A stretch of DNA of 24,635 bases. It comes from Eshraghiella sp964441705 (GTDB taxonomy: Bacteria > Bacillota > Clostridia > Lachnospirales > Lachnospiraceae). The first letter of the stretch is position 1. Every line of letters starts with the position of its first letter. The notes beneath the pieces are model-generated. The model worked only from the letters and a program-made list of their open reading frames with translations, was not told where the DNA came from and did not search any database. The position numbers were made by a program, and so were the translations under genes. Shown in pieces: positions 1-7,436 of the stretch. The stretch spans positions 1 to 24,635 of the forward strand of contig CAYTWF010000047.1 in NCBI GenBank assembly GCA_964441705.1. The letters are read 5' to 3'.

Positions 1-53
<53 letters not shown>

Positions 54-67
54 ACGTTACTTTAAAA

Positions 68-90
68 AATATTCGCCATAAGCGAATATT
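68..90 (-). terminator. Hairpin with T-run between tRNA-Gly and tRNA-Arg
   Basis: On the minus strand a 9-bp perfect stem AATATTCGC/GCGAATATT with a 5-nt loop is followed directly by a short T-run and then AAAG. This has the form of a weak intrinsic terminator inside a tRNA operon. It could instead be a spacer hairpin that guides RNase cleavage. Only the stem and T-run are observed; the termination role is inferred. Confidence 0.5.
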
Positions 91-91
91 A

Positions 92-162
92 AGCGGGTGA
101 TGGGAATCGAACCCACGTATCTAGCTTGGAAGGCTAGTGTTCTACCATTGAACTACACCCGC
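92..162 (-). tRNA. tRNA-Gly(TCC)
   Basis: A complete cloverleaf can be drawn: acceptor GCGGGTG/CACCCGC, D-arm GTTC/GAAC, anticodon stem CTAGC/GCTAG around loop CTTCCAA (anticodon TCC), and T-arm GTGGG/CCCAT with loop TTCGATT. It reads GGA codons. No CCA is encoded at the 3' end. It is the middle gene of a Pro-Gly-Arg tRNA operon on the minus strand, 14 nt after tRNA-Pro. Confidence 0.96.
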
Positions 163-176
163 AAAGGTCTTATAAG

Positions 177-251
177 TCGGGGTGACAGGATTCGAACCTG
201 CGACCTCTTGATCCCAAATCAAGCGCTCTAGCCAAGCTGAGCCACACCCCG
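177..251 (-). tRNA. tRNA-Pro(TGG)
   Basis: A full cloverleaf is visible with acceptor CGGGGTG/CACCCCG, anticodon stem CTTGA/TCAAG enclosing TTTGGGA (anticodon TGG), and a standard T-loop GGTTCGAATCC. It is the first gene of the tRNA operon. A consensus promoter lies about 55 bases upstream. CCA is not encoded. Confidence 0.96.
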
Positions 252-338
252 GTGTTCATCATTCTTCGATTGTATTTCTTAACATCTTTGTCAGACGCAA
301 GTGTTATTATACGGTAGCAGTCGAAGAATGTCAACACC
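251..338. repeat. Imperfect inverted repeat spanning tRNA-Pro promoter and leader
   Basis: The plus strand reads GGTGTT-CATC-ATTCTTCGA at 251-269. The reverse complement of 321-338 reads GGTGTT-GAC-ATTCTTCGA. The two arms thus share 15 matched bases around a 3-4 nt mismatch and are 51 nt apart. The right arm contains the -35 element. The left arm is the transcribed leader and reaches the first base of tRNA-Pro. Only one arm should be in the RNA, so any function would be at the DNA level or through duplication. Confidence 0.7.
306..334 (-). promoter_or_regulatory. Sigma-A promoter of the tRNA-Pro/Gly/Arg operon
   Basis: On the minus strand a perfect TTGACA (329-334) and a perfect TATAAT (306-311) are separated by exactly 17 nt. 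The stretch immediately upstream (about 339-366) is almost pure A/T with A-tracts, as in the UP elements of stable-RNA promoters, and it overlaps the stop codon of the preceding DHHW gene. No terminator is visible between that gene and this promoter. Confidence 0.9.
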
Positions 339-359
339 TTTTTTAATATTTTTTTTATT

Positions 360-1493
360 TTATTTTGACATAAGAATCAGATTATTATCCGTGGCAAAAT
401 GAATTGTATTATACAATACCAACACATCAGTAATACCATAGTCACTGACATATTTTTCAATGCTGTTCTGATTGTATCTCAAATCAATTACATAGATATT
501 CTCATAATGGTTAGCAAGAAATGGAAGCATGCAGTGAGCGTAAGAATCCTTCACTACCAGCAGATTTTTGCCATTGCCAACAGAGGTATTAATCTCAACC
601 AGAGAATGATTGCCATCAAGAAATACCGAATACTTGTCCTTAGTATCAAGATGGTCATACATATACAGGTCATCATAGCTTTCTGTACCAAGGTCATAGG
701 TAACTTTATAGCTTGTGTCACCCTTGAACTTGTATATGAAAAGAGAATCGTCTTTTTTACTGAAATTAACCTTGGAGAACAGCGTACCTCTAAAATCATC
801 TGCTGCCTCTACTATGTCAAAGGAGTCTGTTCCATAAGCCTGTTCACCGGTGTGCTCCGCCCAGACATTGTATGCCAGGTAAGCGCCATTGGTTGTCCAG
901 TGATGGTCAGTACGATAGTAGATATACTCATCTGAGTGTGCATTAAGCGTATCCCTCACGTCTATGAATTTATCGCCCAATGATGCCACAAGGTCATCAA
1001 TATACGAATTCTGGTCAAAATACGGGGCATAGGCAGGCAGCTTGTCCTTAAGGGTAATATCTGCTGTTGGCACTATCATGGCATTAACATGACCTTCACC
1101 CAGCATTTCACTGTATTTGTTAATAAAGTCTATAAGATAGGCCGCATTTTTATCAGCCTTGTTTTCATCCACGTCAGTATGCTTTTCGATGAAATAATCG
1201 TCCTTTGCAAGGTATACACCATTAATGTCCTTTTTACCAAGGAGGATTTCTGAATAGGTTTTTGCCATTATCCAGTCATCTCTAAATACAAACTGGTCCG
1301 TAAGATAGCTTTCATAATCAGTCTGGAATTTGCCATCTATAATTGAATCAACCGATACCGATGGCAGCTCTGCCAGATATCGATTCTCATTTTCAGAGAA
1401 AGCTCTGTCTTTTACAAAGAATCCGGCAACGGTGAAGCAGGCAACTATGACAACAAAAACAACTGAGGTTATTATTCCATTTATTTTACTCAT
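360..1493 (-). CDS. DHHW family cell-surface protein (AlgX/AlgJ-like)
   Basis: This 377-residue protein has a single N-terminal hydrophobic segment (about residues 8-26), so it is probably anchored outside the membrane. The signature DHHW is at residues 196-199 within YYRTDHHWTTNGAY, and a KDSY block near residue 317 supplies a candidate catalytic Ser. The Asp-His pair plus this Ser resembles the SGNH-like hydrolase/acetyltransferase fold of AlgJ and AlgX, which move acetyl groups onto exported polysaccharide. It lies 12 nt downstream of an MBOAT acyltransferase, its usual partner. The ATG start has a strong GGAGGAGG site. The likely job (inference) is the extracytoplasmic step of O-acylation of a surface polymer; the polymer cannot be told from sequence. 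Confidence 0.88.
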   Translation of the reverse strand: MSKINGIITSVVFVVIVACFTVAGFFVKDRAFSENENRYLAELPSVSVDSIIDGKFQTDYESYLTDQFVFRDDWIMAKTYSEILLGKKDINGVYLAKDDYFIEKHTDVDENKADKNAAYLIDFINKYSEMLGEGHVNAMIVPTADITLKDKLPAYAPYFDQNSYIDDLVASLGDKFIDVRDTLNAHSDEYIYYRTDHHWTTNGAYLAYNVWAEHTGEQAYGTDSFDIVEAADDFRGTLFSKVNFSKKDDSLFIYKFKGDTSYKVTYDLGTESYDDLYMYDHLDTKDKYSVFLDGNHSLVEINTSVGNGKNLLVVKDSYAHCMLPFLANHYENIYVIDLRYNQNSIEKYVSDYGITDVLVLYNTIHFATDNNLILMSK

Positions 1494-1505
1494 ATATGCC
1501 TCCTC

Positions 1506-2927
1506 CTAGAATCTGAAATACAAAAACGGGTTATATGATGCATTTACCAGGTACGCTATTGACATAAGAAGCACTGCCACCAGAAATACATTACGTACAA
1601 TAATTGGTATAGCCGGTGCTTTTTTTATCCGCTCCATAAGCTTCACAGCCAGCCTTTTTGGAAGGTCTGTACATGCAAGCACAAGTATCACAAGCATTAT
1701 TCCATAGGATAAAAGAGTGTATATTGTGGTGCTGTCAATAAATCCACTGCCGCCAAAGCCAAACATTGTTTTGAGATAAGGTCCAATAAGCTTAAGGTCA
1801 TCAAATGCAAAAATCACCCAGCTGATAATAACTAAAAACATGGTATATATGTGTTTAAATACGGAAGGAAGCTTCTCAAGAGGTTTTTTCAGAATTGTTT
1901 TCTCCAGAATAAGGAGAATTCCAAAATACACACCCCATATCATAAAGTTCCAGCTTGCGCCATGCCATATGCCTGTGAGGCACCATACAATGGCTATATT
2001 AAATATCTGTCTTGGCACCTTGCACCTGTTACCGCCAAGGGGAATATATACGTACTCCCTGAACCAGGTTCCAAGGGTAATATGCCACCTTCTCCAGAAT
2101 TCAGTAATGCTCTTGGATTTATACGGGTAATTAAAGTTCTCCGGAAAGTTAAAGCCAAACATTTTTCCAAGACCAATTGCCATATCTGAGTAGCCTGAAA
2201 AGTCAAAATATATCTGGAAGGTAAATGCAATGGCTCCAAGCCATGCCATTACTACCGACAGCTCTCCAGCCGATGTTGCTGAAATTGTGTCCCACAGAAG
2301 TCCAATATTATTGGCCAGAAGGACTTTTTTGCCAAGTCCCGTAACAAATCTTGTTATTCCATCTGCAAAGCCATCAAAGGTCTCCTTATGATGGTTAAGC
2401 TCATTGGCAATTGTTTTGTACTGTACAATCGGGCCTGCAATAAGCTGTGGAAAAAGAGCAACGTAGGCGCCAAATGAAATAATGTTTTTCTGAACAGGTG
2501 CCTGACCACGATACACGTCAATGGTATAGGACATTGTTTGAAATGTATAAAATGATATACCAATAGGCAGTGTCAGGTTAAGAAGCGGTATATCTGCGTT
2601 GAATATTGAATTAATGTTACCAATAAGGAAATCTGAATACTTGAAGAATCCAAGTAAAAGAAGGTTAATTATGACTGAAGATGCAACCACCAGTCTTGCT
2701 TTTTTCATTTTCCCCTGGTCCTTAAATTTCTGTACCATTCTTCCGTGTGTATAATCAACAATGGTTGAAAATATCATCAGGACAACGTACACCGGCTCGC
2801 CCCAAGCATAGAAAATAAGGCTCATAATAAACAAAATCAGATTTCTAAACTTGACTGGCGCCAAAAAATACAGCGCCAGTACTATAGGTAGAAATCTGAA
2901 TAAAAACAGTATACTGCTGAATACCAT
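1506..2927 (-). CDS. MBOAT family O-acyltransferase (AlgI/DltB-like)
   Basis: This 473-residue polytopic membrane protein has the MBOAT hallmarks: the FWRRWHITLGTWFREYVYIPLGG block (residues 277-299, including His282) and the catalytic His322 in LTGIWHGASWNF. FPQLIAGPIV near residues 159-168 is also typical of AlgI-like members. Family members pass acyl, usually acetyl, groups from cytoplasmic donors across the membrane to extracellular acceptors. It sits between a DUF4358 lipoprotein gene (25 nt upstream) and a DHHW gene (12 nt downstream), the common arrangement in Lachnospiraceae. The acceptor could be an exopolysaccharide, a teichoic-acid type polymer or peptidoglycan. No dlt or alg genes accompany it, so the substrate is open. 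Confidence 0.93.
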   Translation of the reverse strand: MVFSSILFLFRFLPIVLALYFLAPVKFRNLILFIMSLIFYAWGEPVYVVLMIFSTIVDYTHGRMVQKFKDQGKMKKARLVVASSVIINLLLLGFFKYSDFLIGNINSIFNADIPLLNLTLPIGISFYTFQTMSYTIDVYRGQAPVQKNIISFGAYVALFPQLIAGPIVQYKTIANELNHHKETFDGFADGITRFVTGLGKKVLLANNIGLLWDTISATSAGELSVVMAWLGAIAFTFQIYFDFSGYSDMAIGLGKMFGFNFPENFNYPYKSKSITEFWRRWHITLGTWFREYVYIPLGGNRCKVPRQIFNIAIVWCLTGIWHGASWNFMIWGVYFGILLILEKTILKKPLEKLPSVFKHIYTMFLVIISWVIFAFDDLKLIGPYLKTMFGFGGSGFIDSTTIYTLLSYGIMLVILVLACTDLPKRLAVKLMERIKKAPAIPIIVRNVFLVAVLLMSIAYLVNASYNPFLYFRF

Positions 2928-2952
2928 GGCAATATTACCTTCCTATTCTATA

Positions 2953-3492
2953 CTATTTCTTAAGTAACTCCTTAATTGCGTCAAGAGCTGCTTTGTTATC
3001 CTCTTCACAGCCAGTCTTGATTGCTTCGTCTGTCTCAGCATCAACAGCGTCTCCACCAAGCTGAACATATACAACATACTCGCCAATTACTTCTACTGAA
3101 GAAGCAGCAATTTTCTGAATGTTCATTGGGTACTGCATTGTGTCATCAACCTTTGTCTGACGTAAAGCTTCAAGCTCAGTCTTAACTGCATCAACCTTAT
3201 CTGACTTTGCCTTAACTACAATAATCATATCTGCATTAGTTGCCATCATAGGAACTTCTGCTAATATCTCATCACAGTTATCTGCTGTAAGGCTATATAA
3301 TGTAGCTGCGTCAGCATCTGTAATCTTCTCTGTACACCAGTAATCATCGCCAAGTGTCTCTGCAACCTTTGCAGTAATATCTGCAACCTTAACATCATTC
3401 TTGTATGCACTTCCTGCATCCTTCTTGCCACATCCTGCTAATACTGCTACTGCTGTAGCTGCTACTAATACCATTGTAATTATTTTTTTCAT
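2953..3492 (-). CDS. DUF4358 domain lipoprotein
   Basis: This 179-residue protein has a lipoprotein signal: a basic start, a hydrophobic core, and lipobox LAGC with the lipidated Cys at residue 21. The mature part is acidic and matches my recollection of DUF4358 lipoproteins, which often sit beside MBOAT and DHHW genes in Clostridia. Features include a DYWCTEKITD segment and a conserved-looking YVVYVQLGG near residues 140-150. No catalytic motif is evident. It is placed between the probable anti-sigma factor (45-nt gap) and the MBOAT gene (25-nt gap) on the same strand. A role as an outer-face accessory of the acylation machinery is an inference from position only. Confidence 0.85.
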   Translation of the reverse strand: MKKIITMVLVAATAVAVLAGCGKKDAGSAYKNDVKVADITAKVAETLGDDYWCTEKITDADAATLYSLTADNCDEILAEVPMMATNADMIIVVKAKSDKVDAVKTELEALRQTKVDDTMQYPMNIQKIAASSVEVIGEYVVYVQLGGDAVDAETDEAIKTGCEEDNKAALDAIKELLKK

Positions 3493-3537
3493 TATTCTTC
3501 GTTTCCTCTCAGATTATATTTAGGTCTGGGTATAAAA

Positions 3538-4005
3538 CTACTGTACAATTACAAGACATTCTTCATTTTCAATCATAATTTTCTTAACCTCAGCTTCCAC
3601 AATATCGTCTACGGAATACACCTGGCTGCTGTTATAAGCAATATCCATTGTAATTTCTGACATATATTCAGAATCTGATGACATACGAACCTTCATAAAA
3701 CCATATCCATCATGGGCCTCAAGTATTGTTATTACCCTGCCCTTAATTGAATAGATATTCTCATCCACTGGTGCCTCTGTAGTGTACCCTGCCGGGTTAG
3801 CTCTGTCTGCGCCTGTTGGTGGTTCGATACGTTGGTTATTAATGGATATTCCCAGGAAAATCAGCAATGCGCAGGCTGCCATTGCAACAGGTGCTACTAT
3901 TCTGAATATATGTATTTTTCTGTCAAATGGCTTAACTGTATTCTGTTCTTCCATCTTTTCAGCTTTTGCATATATTCCTTCAATAAATTCTCTATCAGTT
4001 TTCAT
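3538..4005 (-). CDS. Probable membrane anti-sigma factor
   Basis: This 155-residue protein has a charged cytoplasmic N-terminus (about 1-33), one transmembrane helix (about 34-54) and an extracytoplasmic domain. The outer domain begins after a Pro/Thr-rich linker; residues 84-155 look beta-rich and OB-like (IKGRVITILEAHDG followed by alternating hydrophobic strands). It starts 15 nt after the ECF sigma gene, with an AAGGTG site, which is the classic position for its regulator. No zinc anti-sigma motif (HxxxCxxC) is present in the N-terminal part, so it does not belong to the common ZAS group. The anti-sigma assignment rests on topology and position. A co-expressed envelope sensor without sigma binding is the alternative. 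Confidence 0.62.
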   Translation of the reverse strand: MKTDREFIEGIYAKAEKMEEQNTVKPFDRKIHIFRIVAPVAMAACALLIFLGISINNQRIEPPTGADRANPAGYTTEAPVDENIYSIKGRVITILEAHDGYGFMKVRMSSDSEYMSEITMDIAYNSSQVYSVDDIVEAEVKKIMIENEECLVIVQ

Positions 4006-4020
4006 GCAATCACCTTACCT

Positions 4021-4563
4021 TTAATAATCCTTTTCTATAAGCTTTGCCAGATGCTTTCTTGCTCTGTGAAGCTTAACTTTTACATTGCTTTCGCTATGTC
4101 CCAGGATTTCACCTATCTCCCTGCAGGACAGCTGTTCAAAATATGCCAGGTCTATAAGCGCCTGTTCCTCTTTCTTCAGCAGTCTGACTGCAGCCCTGAC
4201 CTCTTTTCCTGTCTCGTTGGAAATTACCTTCTGTTCCAGTGTAAGCTCGTCCGCCGGAATCTCAACCTCAGCAATATCCTGACTATTGAGATAATTCCGG
4301 TTATGTCTGATATAATCTACAGCCTTGTTTCTTCCTATTGTAAACAGATAGGTTTTGAAGCTGCCTGTCATATCATATCTTTCCTTATGCATGTACACTT
4401 CAACGAAAGCATCCTGAGCCAGGTCCTCGGCCATATCCAGGTCGTTAACGTATCTACTTATGAAAAATATAAGATTGTCTTTGTACCGGATTACAAGACT
4501 TTCAAAACCGCTATTATCGCCCTCTAGAAAAGCAGCATAGCAGGCCTTATCATCGTCTTTCAT
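4021..4563 (-). CDS. ECF-type RNA polymerase sigma factor
   Basis: This 180-residue protein has the two-domain ECF layout. Region 2 (about 15-90) contains DLAQDAFVEVY and FKTYLFTIGRNKAVDYIR. Region 4 (about 122-176) ends in a helix-turn-helix with LSCREIGEILGHSESNVKVKLHRARKHL. ECF factors redirect RNA polymerase to envelope or stress promoters and are usually held inactive by a membrane anti-sigma factor, which the next gene appears to encode. A GGAGGT site precedes the ATG. A candidate self-recognised promoter lies just upstream. Downstream genes on the same strand (anti-sigma, DUF4358, MBOAT, DHHW) are the most likely regulon, by position. Confidence 0.93.
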   Translation of the reverse strand: MKDDDKACYAAFLEGDNSGFESLVIRYKDNLIFFISRYVNDLDMAEDLAQDAFVEVYMHKERYDMTGSFKTYLFTIGRNKAVDYIRHNRNYLNSQDIAEVEIPADELTLEQKVISNETGKEVRAAVRLLKKEEQALIDLAYFEQLSCREIGEILGHSESNVKVKLHRARKHLAKLIEKDY

Positions 4564-4592
4564 CTTGGTTACCTCCAGCCTTTTACATCCTT

Positions 4593-4621
4593 TATTCGTA
4601 AATAAAAGAATAATGGTTACA
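4593..4621 (-). promoter_or_regulatory. Candidate ECF-type promoter of the sigma operon
   Basis: On the minus strand TGTAACC (4615-4621) is followed after 16 nt by CGAATA (4593-4598), 30 nt before the sigma gene start. The AAC-containing -35 and CG-containing -10 with 16-nt spacing fit the general ECF promoter format (AAC / CG). No sigma-A promoter is seen in the 73-nt gap. Autoregulation is therefore inferred; no second copy of the site was recognised in the window. Confidence 0.5.
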
Positions 4622-4636
4622 CTTTTTTAAAAAAAA

Positions 4637-5122
4637 TTATTTTTCCACGTACTTTAAAGTAAATCTCACATCATCATTATCATCAGTTTCTGCAATAATA
4701 TAGCTTGGCTTTCTTCCCGGCTGTCTTGGATATGTCAGACTTCCGGGATTAAGTACTGTAATGTCCCTTGATTCATCAAGCTCCGGCACATGCGTATGTC
4801 CGTACATAACTATGTCGCACCCAAGTCCCTGTGCATAATGTATAAGGTCTCTTGTACTGTAGCTTACACCATACAGATGTCCGTGGGTAATAAGCGCCCT
4901 GTGTCTGCCAAGCATAATTACACTCTCAGCTGGCAGAGGGGAAAACATATCATTATTGCCCCTTACAGCATAGCATGGTGTGTCTGTTACCTGTTCTATA
5001 TACTCTTCAAGCTCATCAATATCCCCCAGATGAATTATGTAATCCAGCGGTTTTTCCTTTTTAACAACCTCCAGAAAGCAGGCATCATGTCCGTGGGTAT
5101 CGCTTACTATCAATACTTTCAT
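4637..5122 (-). CDS. YfcE/YsnB-type metallophosphoesterase
   Basis: This 161-residue protein carries all calcineurin-like phosphoesterase blocks of the compact bacterial family: SDTHGH (residues 7-12), HLGDID (31-36), RGNND (54-58), THGH (79-82) and GHTH (108-111). These ligate a two-metal centre. Family members hydrolyse phosphodiesters in vitro; the physiological substrate is not settled. The start overlaps the stop of the upstream XTP pyrophosphatase gene in an ATGA. The same gene pair occurs in many Firmicutes (ysnA-ysnB of Bacillus), supporting a shared nucleotide-housekeeping role. No terminator hairpin is apparent after its stop, and the ECF promoter begins 15 nt later. Confidence 0.9.
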   Translation of the reverse strand: MKVLIVSDTHGHDACFLEVVKKEKPLDYIIHLGDIDELEEYIEQVTDTPCYAVRGNNDMFSPLPAESVIMLGRHRALITHGHLYGVSYSTRDLIHYAQGLGCDIVMYGHTHVPELDESRDITVLNPGSLTYPRQPGRKPSYIIAETDDNDDVRFTLKYVEK

Positions 5123-5712
5123 TCAATTATATGCCTCTTCTCAAGAATTTTTTTCATCTCCATAAGAGCCTTACCTCTATGGCTGATTGCATTCTTCTGC
5201 TCCGGTTCCATCTGTCCCGTTGTCATGCCATATTCAGGAACATATACAATCGGGTCATAACCAAAGCCATTATCTCCGGCAGGCTCCTGCGCAATAACAC
5301 CCTCAATTGTTCCTCTTGTTGTTATGGTCTCTCCATCTGGAAAGGCCGCTGCTATAACGCATACAAATCTTGCGCTTCTGTCACTGCCCTTAACATCCTT
5401 AAGTCTGTTAATTATAGCTGCATTCTTAATGTCATAGGAGGTATTTTCTCCCATAAATCTTGCAGAATATATTCCCGGCTCCTTATTCATAGCGTCTACC
5501 TCAAGACCTGAATCATCTGCCAGCACAAGCTGTCCTGTCATACGGCATATGGCTGTTGCTTTAATCAGCGCATTCTCCTCAAAGGTGCTGCCATCTTCAA
5601 CAATATCAGCCGTGATTCCGGCTTCGCGAAGTGAAAGTATCTCCTCTCCTATATCTCCAAGAATGGCTTTAATTTCTTTCATTTTTCCCTGATTGGTTGT
5701 CGCAAAAATCAT
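5119..5712 (-). CDS. rdgB: XTP/dITP diphosphatase (RdgB/HAM1 family)
   Basis: This 197-residue protein is of normal family length. The family motifs are present in order: ATTNQGKMKEI (4-14) for nucleotide binding, LADDSGLEVDA (64-74) with the catalytic acidic residues, PGIYSARF (79-86), GFGYDPI (149-155) and SHRGKAL (177-183). The enzyme hydrolyses dITP, XTP and related non-canonical purine nucleotides to the monophosphate and pyrophosphate, keeping them out of DNA and RNA. An AGGAGAG site precedes the ATG. It is translationally coupled to the metallophosphoesterase downstream and lies 14 nt after the membrane protease gene. Confidence 0.95.
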   Translation of the reverse strand: MIFATTNQGKMKEIKAILGDIGEEILSLREAGITADIVEDGSTFEENALIKATAICRMTGQLVLADDSGLEVDAMNKEPGIYSARFMGENTSYDIKNAAIINRLKDVKGSDRSARFVCVIAAAFPDGETITTRGTIEGVIAQEPAGDNGFGYDPIVYVPEYGMTTGQMEPEQKNAISHRGKALMEMKKILEKRHIIE

Positions 5713-5726
5713 TGGTATCTCTCCTG

Positions 5727-7436
5727 TTAATTATTATCTGTAAACATTTTAAGGCATACATTACAGTTCTGCGTCTCTTCAACGTGCTCCCACAAATCTC
5801 CGTACAGACTGATGTAGCTCTCTCCATCGGATATGTCAACGGTTGAGGTTGAGGAATCCGAATTATACTCTATTGCTATAGGATGAACTGAATTAGGTGT
5901 TTTGATATAGACCACAATGGCATACCGTTCACCCTTGGTCAGCTTAACATTTCTGTCAATCTTAACTGTATAGTAGCCTGCATTGGAAAAAGAGCCTGCT
6001 GCCAGCAGTACCCTGTTAGAAAGTGATGCCTCATCCTTAAACTGGTCTACATAATATATCTGATATTCAGTATCAACGCCAGTTGCGTAGAAGCTTACAG
6101 CCTCAAGCTTTTCATTTTCCCTTGCTCTGTACACATTGGCAAAATATGCATATTCTCTGCCATAGCCCAGCTGTCCAACCCATCCGCATATATCACTTTG
6201 ATATATGTTATCATAGTTGTTACAGTCCTCAATTCCTGTATATACCAGATTATGAAGACCTATATTACTGTCAAAATATGATACGTAGAAATAACCATTA
6301 TCTCCAAAATGCTCACCCCAGCTGTTAACGCACACGAAGGCTCCATCACCCTCCGGTGTAGTTGAAAAATTCTCTGCTGAATATGCATCATCCCAGCCTA
6401 CTATAACAATATCATGGTTGGCTTTTTCTGTGCCAATATAACAGTATGCCTCCCTGTCAGCATTGTAGAACTGCGAGCCATTACCGCCTGCATCACTGAC
6501 GGACATATACAGGGAGCTTTGAACTCCTCCATACAAAAATACTGCTTTTTTTATTCCATCAAGATTCTTGCTTTCAATAATCTGCATTTCCTGAACATGC
6601 ACCGCCGGTTCCAATCCATCCGGTGAAATTCCATCTCCATAAGGGTCCTGGGATTCAAGCACCGGTCCCTTCCAGGATGCCAGATATGACATTGCCATCG
6701 TATACTCTCCGCCCTGGTTCTGATTGAGATTATATCCGTTATGACAGCTCATATGGTCCTCTGAAAAATCAAAACGATGTTCCGGGAGAAGGGATGTCTC
6801 AAGTGCGGTGAGGGATGCAAATGCCCAGCAGGTTCCCAGGTCACTCTGGTCCTTTACAGATGATACCTTCCCATCGTTTCGGTAATCATAGGCATAAGGA
6901 ATAATTTTCTCATCCGGCTTGGAGTTGGTTAGCTCGGCTGTGTTATTTCTATAATCCCATTTATATTCATACGAAAAATACTGTCCCAAAACAATGACCG
7001 GTATATATACGCTTGAATCCACCTTTGCAGGTGCCGCGTCAAGCTTTACCTCTTCTCCATCAACCATATAGGTCGTTGAACCGGCTGTTGCAATTATTCG
7101 TGTACCGGATTTCTCAATTACGGCCATGTTCCCATAATACACATTAACGGCGCACGACAAAAGCTCTGTAAGTATATCGCACGATATCATTACATTAAGA
7201 GAATCATCCATATATACGCATCCACTGTCAATATTGGCACGTTTTCCATCTATCTTGAGACTGATTATGCTGTTATTAACAGATGATGCAATTACAGGAT
7301 TCCATTGTTTTGTTCTTACCAAGCCTGTTGCACCCTTAACAATCTCTACATTTCGCAGAGAGGTAAGGTATTTAATTCCAAATGCAGCAATTACTGCAAG
7401 AATTATTAACAGATATATACGTTTTCTGTTTTTCAA
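5727..7436 (-). CDS. Membrane-anchored papain-family (C1A) cysteine protease
   Basis: This 569-residue protein has an N-terminal signal anchor (about 6-24), then a domain at about 50-172 resembling the copper amine oxidase N-terminal-like domain (YMVDGEEVKLDAAP, YIPVIVLGQYF). The C1 peptidase domain starts near 184 with oxyanion Gln197, catalytic Cys203 in GTCWAFAS, His341 in HDIVIVGWDD and Asn371 in NSWGEHFGDNGYFYVSY. A beta-rich C-terminal region (about 405-565) fits the lectin-like domain often fused to such proteases. All triad residues are intact, so an active protease on the outer face is expected. The start is TTG: it overlaps the upstream stop as TTGA, AGGAGA precedes it, and the next in-frame Met is far inside. 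The substrate is unknown. Confidence 0.88.
   Translation of the reverse strand: MKNRKRIYLLIILAVIAAFGIKYLTSLRNVEIVKGATGLVRTKQWNPVIASSVNNSIISLKIDGKRANIDSGCVYMDDSLNVMISCDILTELLSCAVNVYYGNMAVIEKSGTRIIATAGSTTYMVDGEEVKLDAAPAKVDSSVYIPVIVLGQYFSYEYKWDYRNNTAELTNSKPDEKIIPYAYDYRNDGKVSSVKDQSDLGTCWAFASLTALETSLLPEHRFDFSEDHMSCHNGYNLNQNQGGEYTMAMSYLASWKGPVLESQDPYGDGISPDGLEPAVHVQEMQIIESKNLDGIKKAVFLYGGVQSSLYMSVSDAGGNGSQFYNADREAYCYIGTEKANHDIVIVGWDDAYSAENFSTTPEGDGAFVCVNSWGEHFGDNGYFYVSYFDSNIGLHNLVYTGIEDCNNYDNIYQSDICGWVGQLGYGREYAYFANVYRARENEKLEAVSFYATGVDTEYQIYYVDQFKDEASLSNRVLLAAGSFSNAGYYTVKIDRNVKLTKGERYAIVVYIKTPNSVHPIAIEYNSDSSTSTVDISDGESYISLYGDLWEHVEETQNCNVCLKMFTDNN

Noticed and set aside
399..935. 178-residue plus-strand reading frame
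   Set aside because: It is the complement of the DHHW gene, with no ribosome binding site and no recognisable domain.
3832..4527. 231-residue plus-strand reading frame
   Set aside because: It lies opposite the sigma and anti-sigma genes and is rich in Cys, Phe and Tyr as expected of an antisense shadow. No ribosome binding site or known motif was seen.
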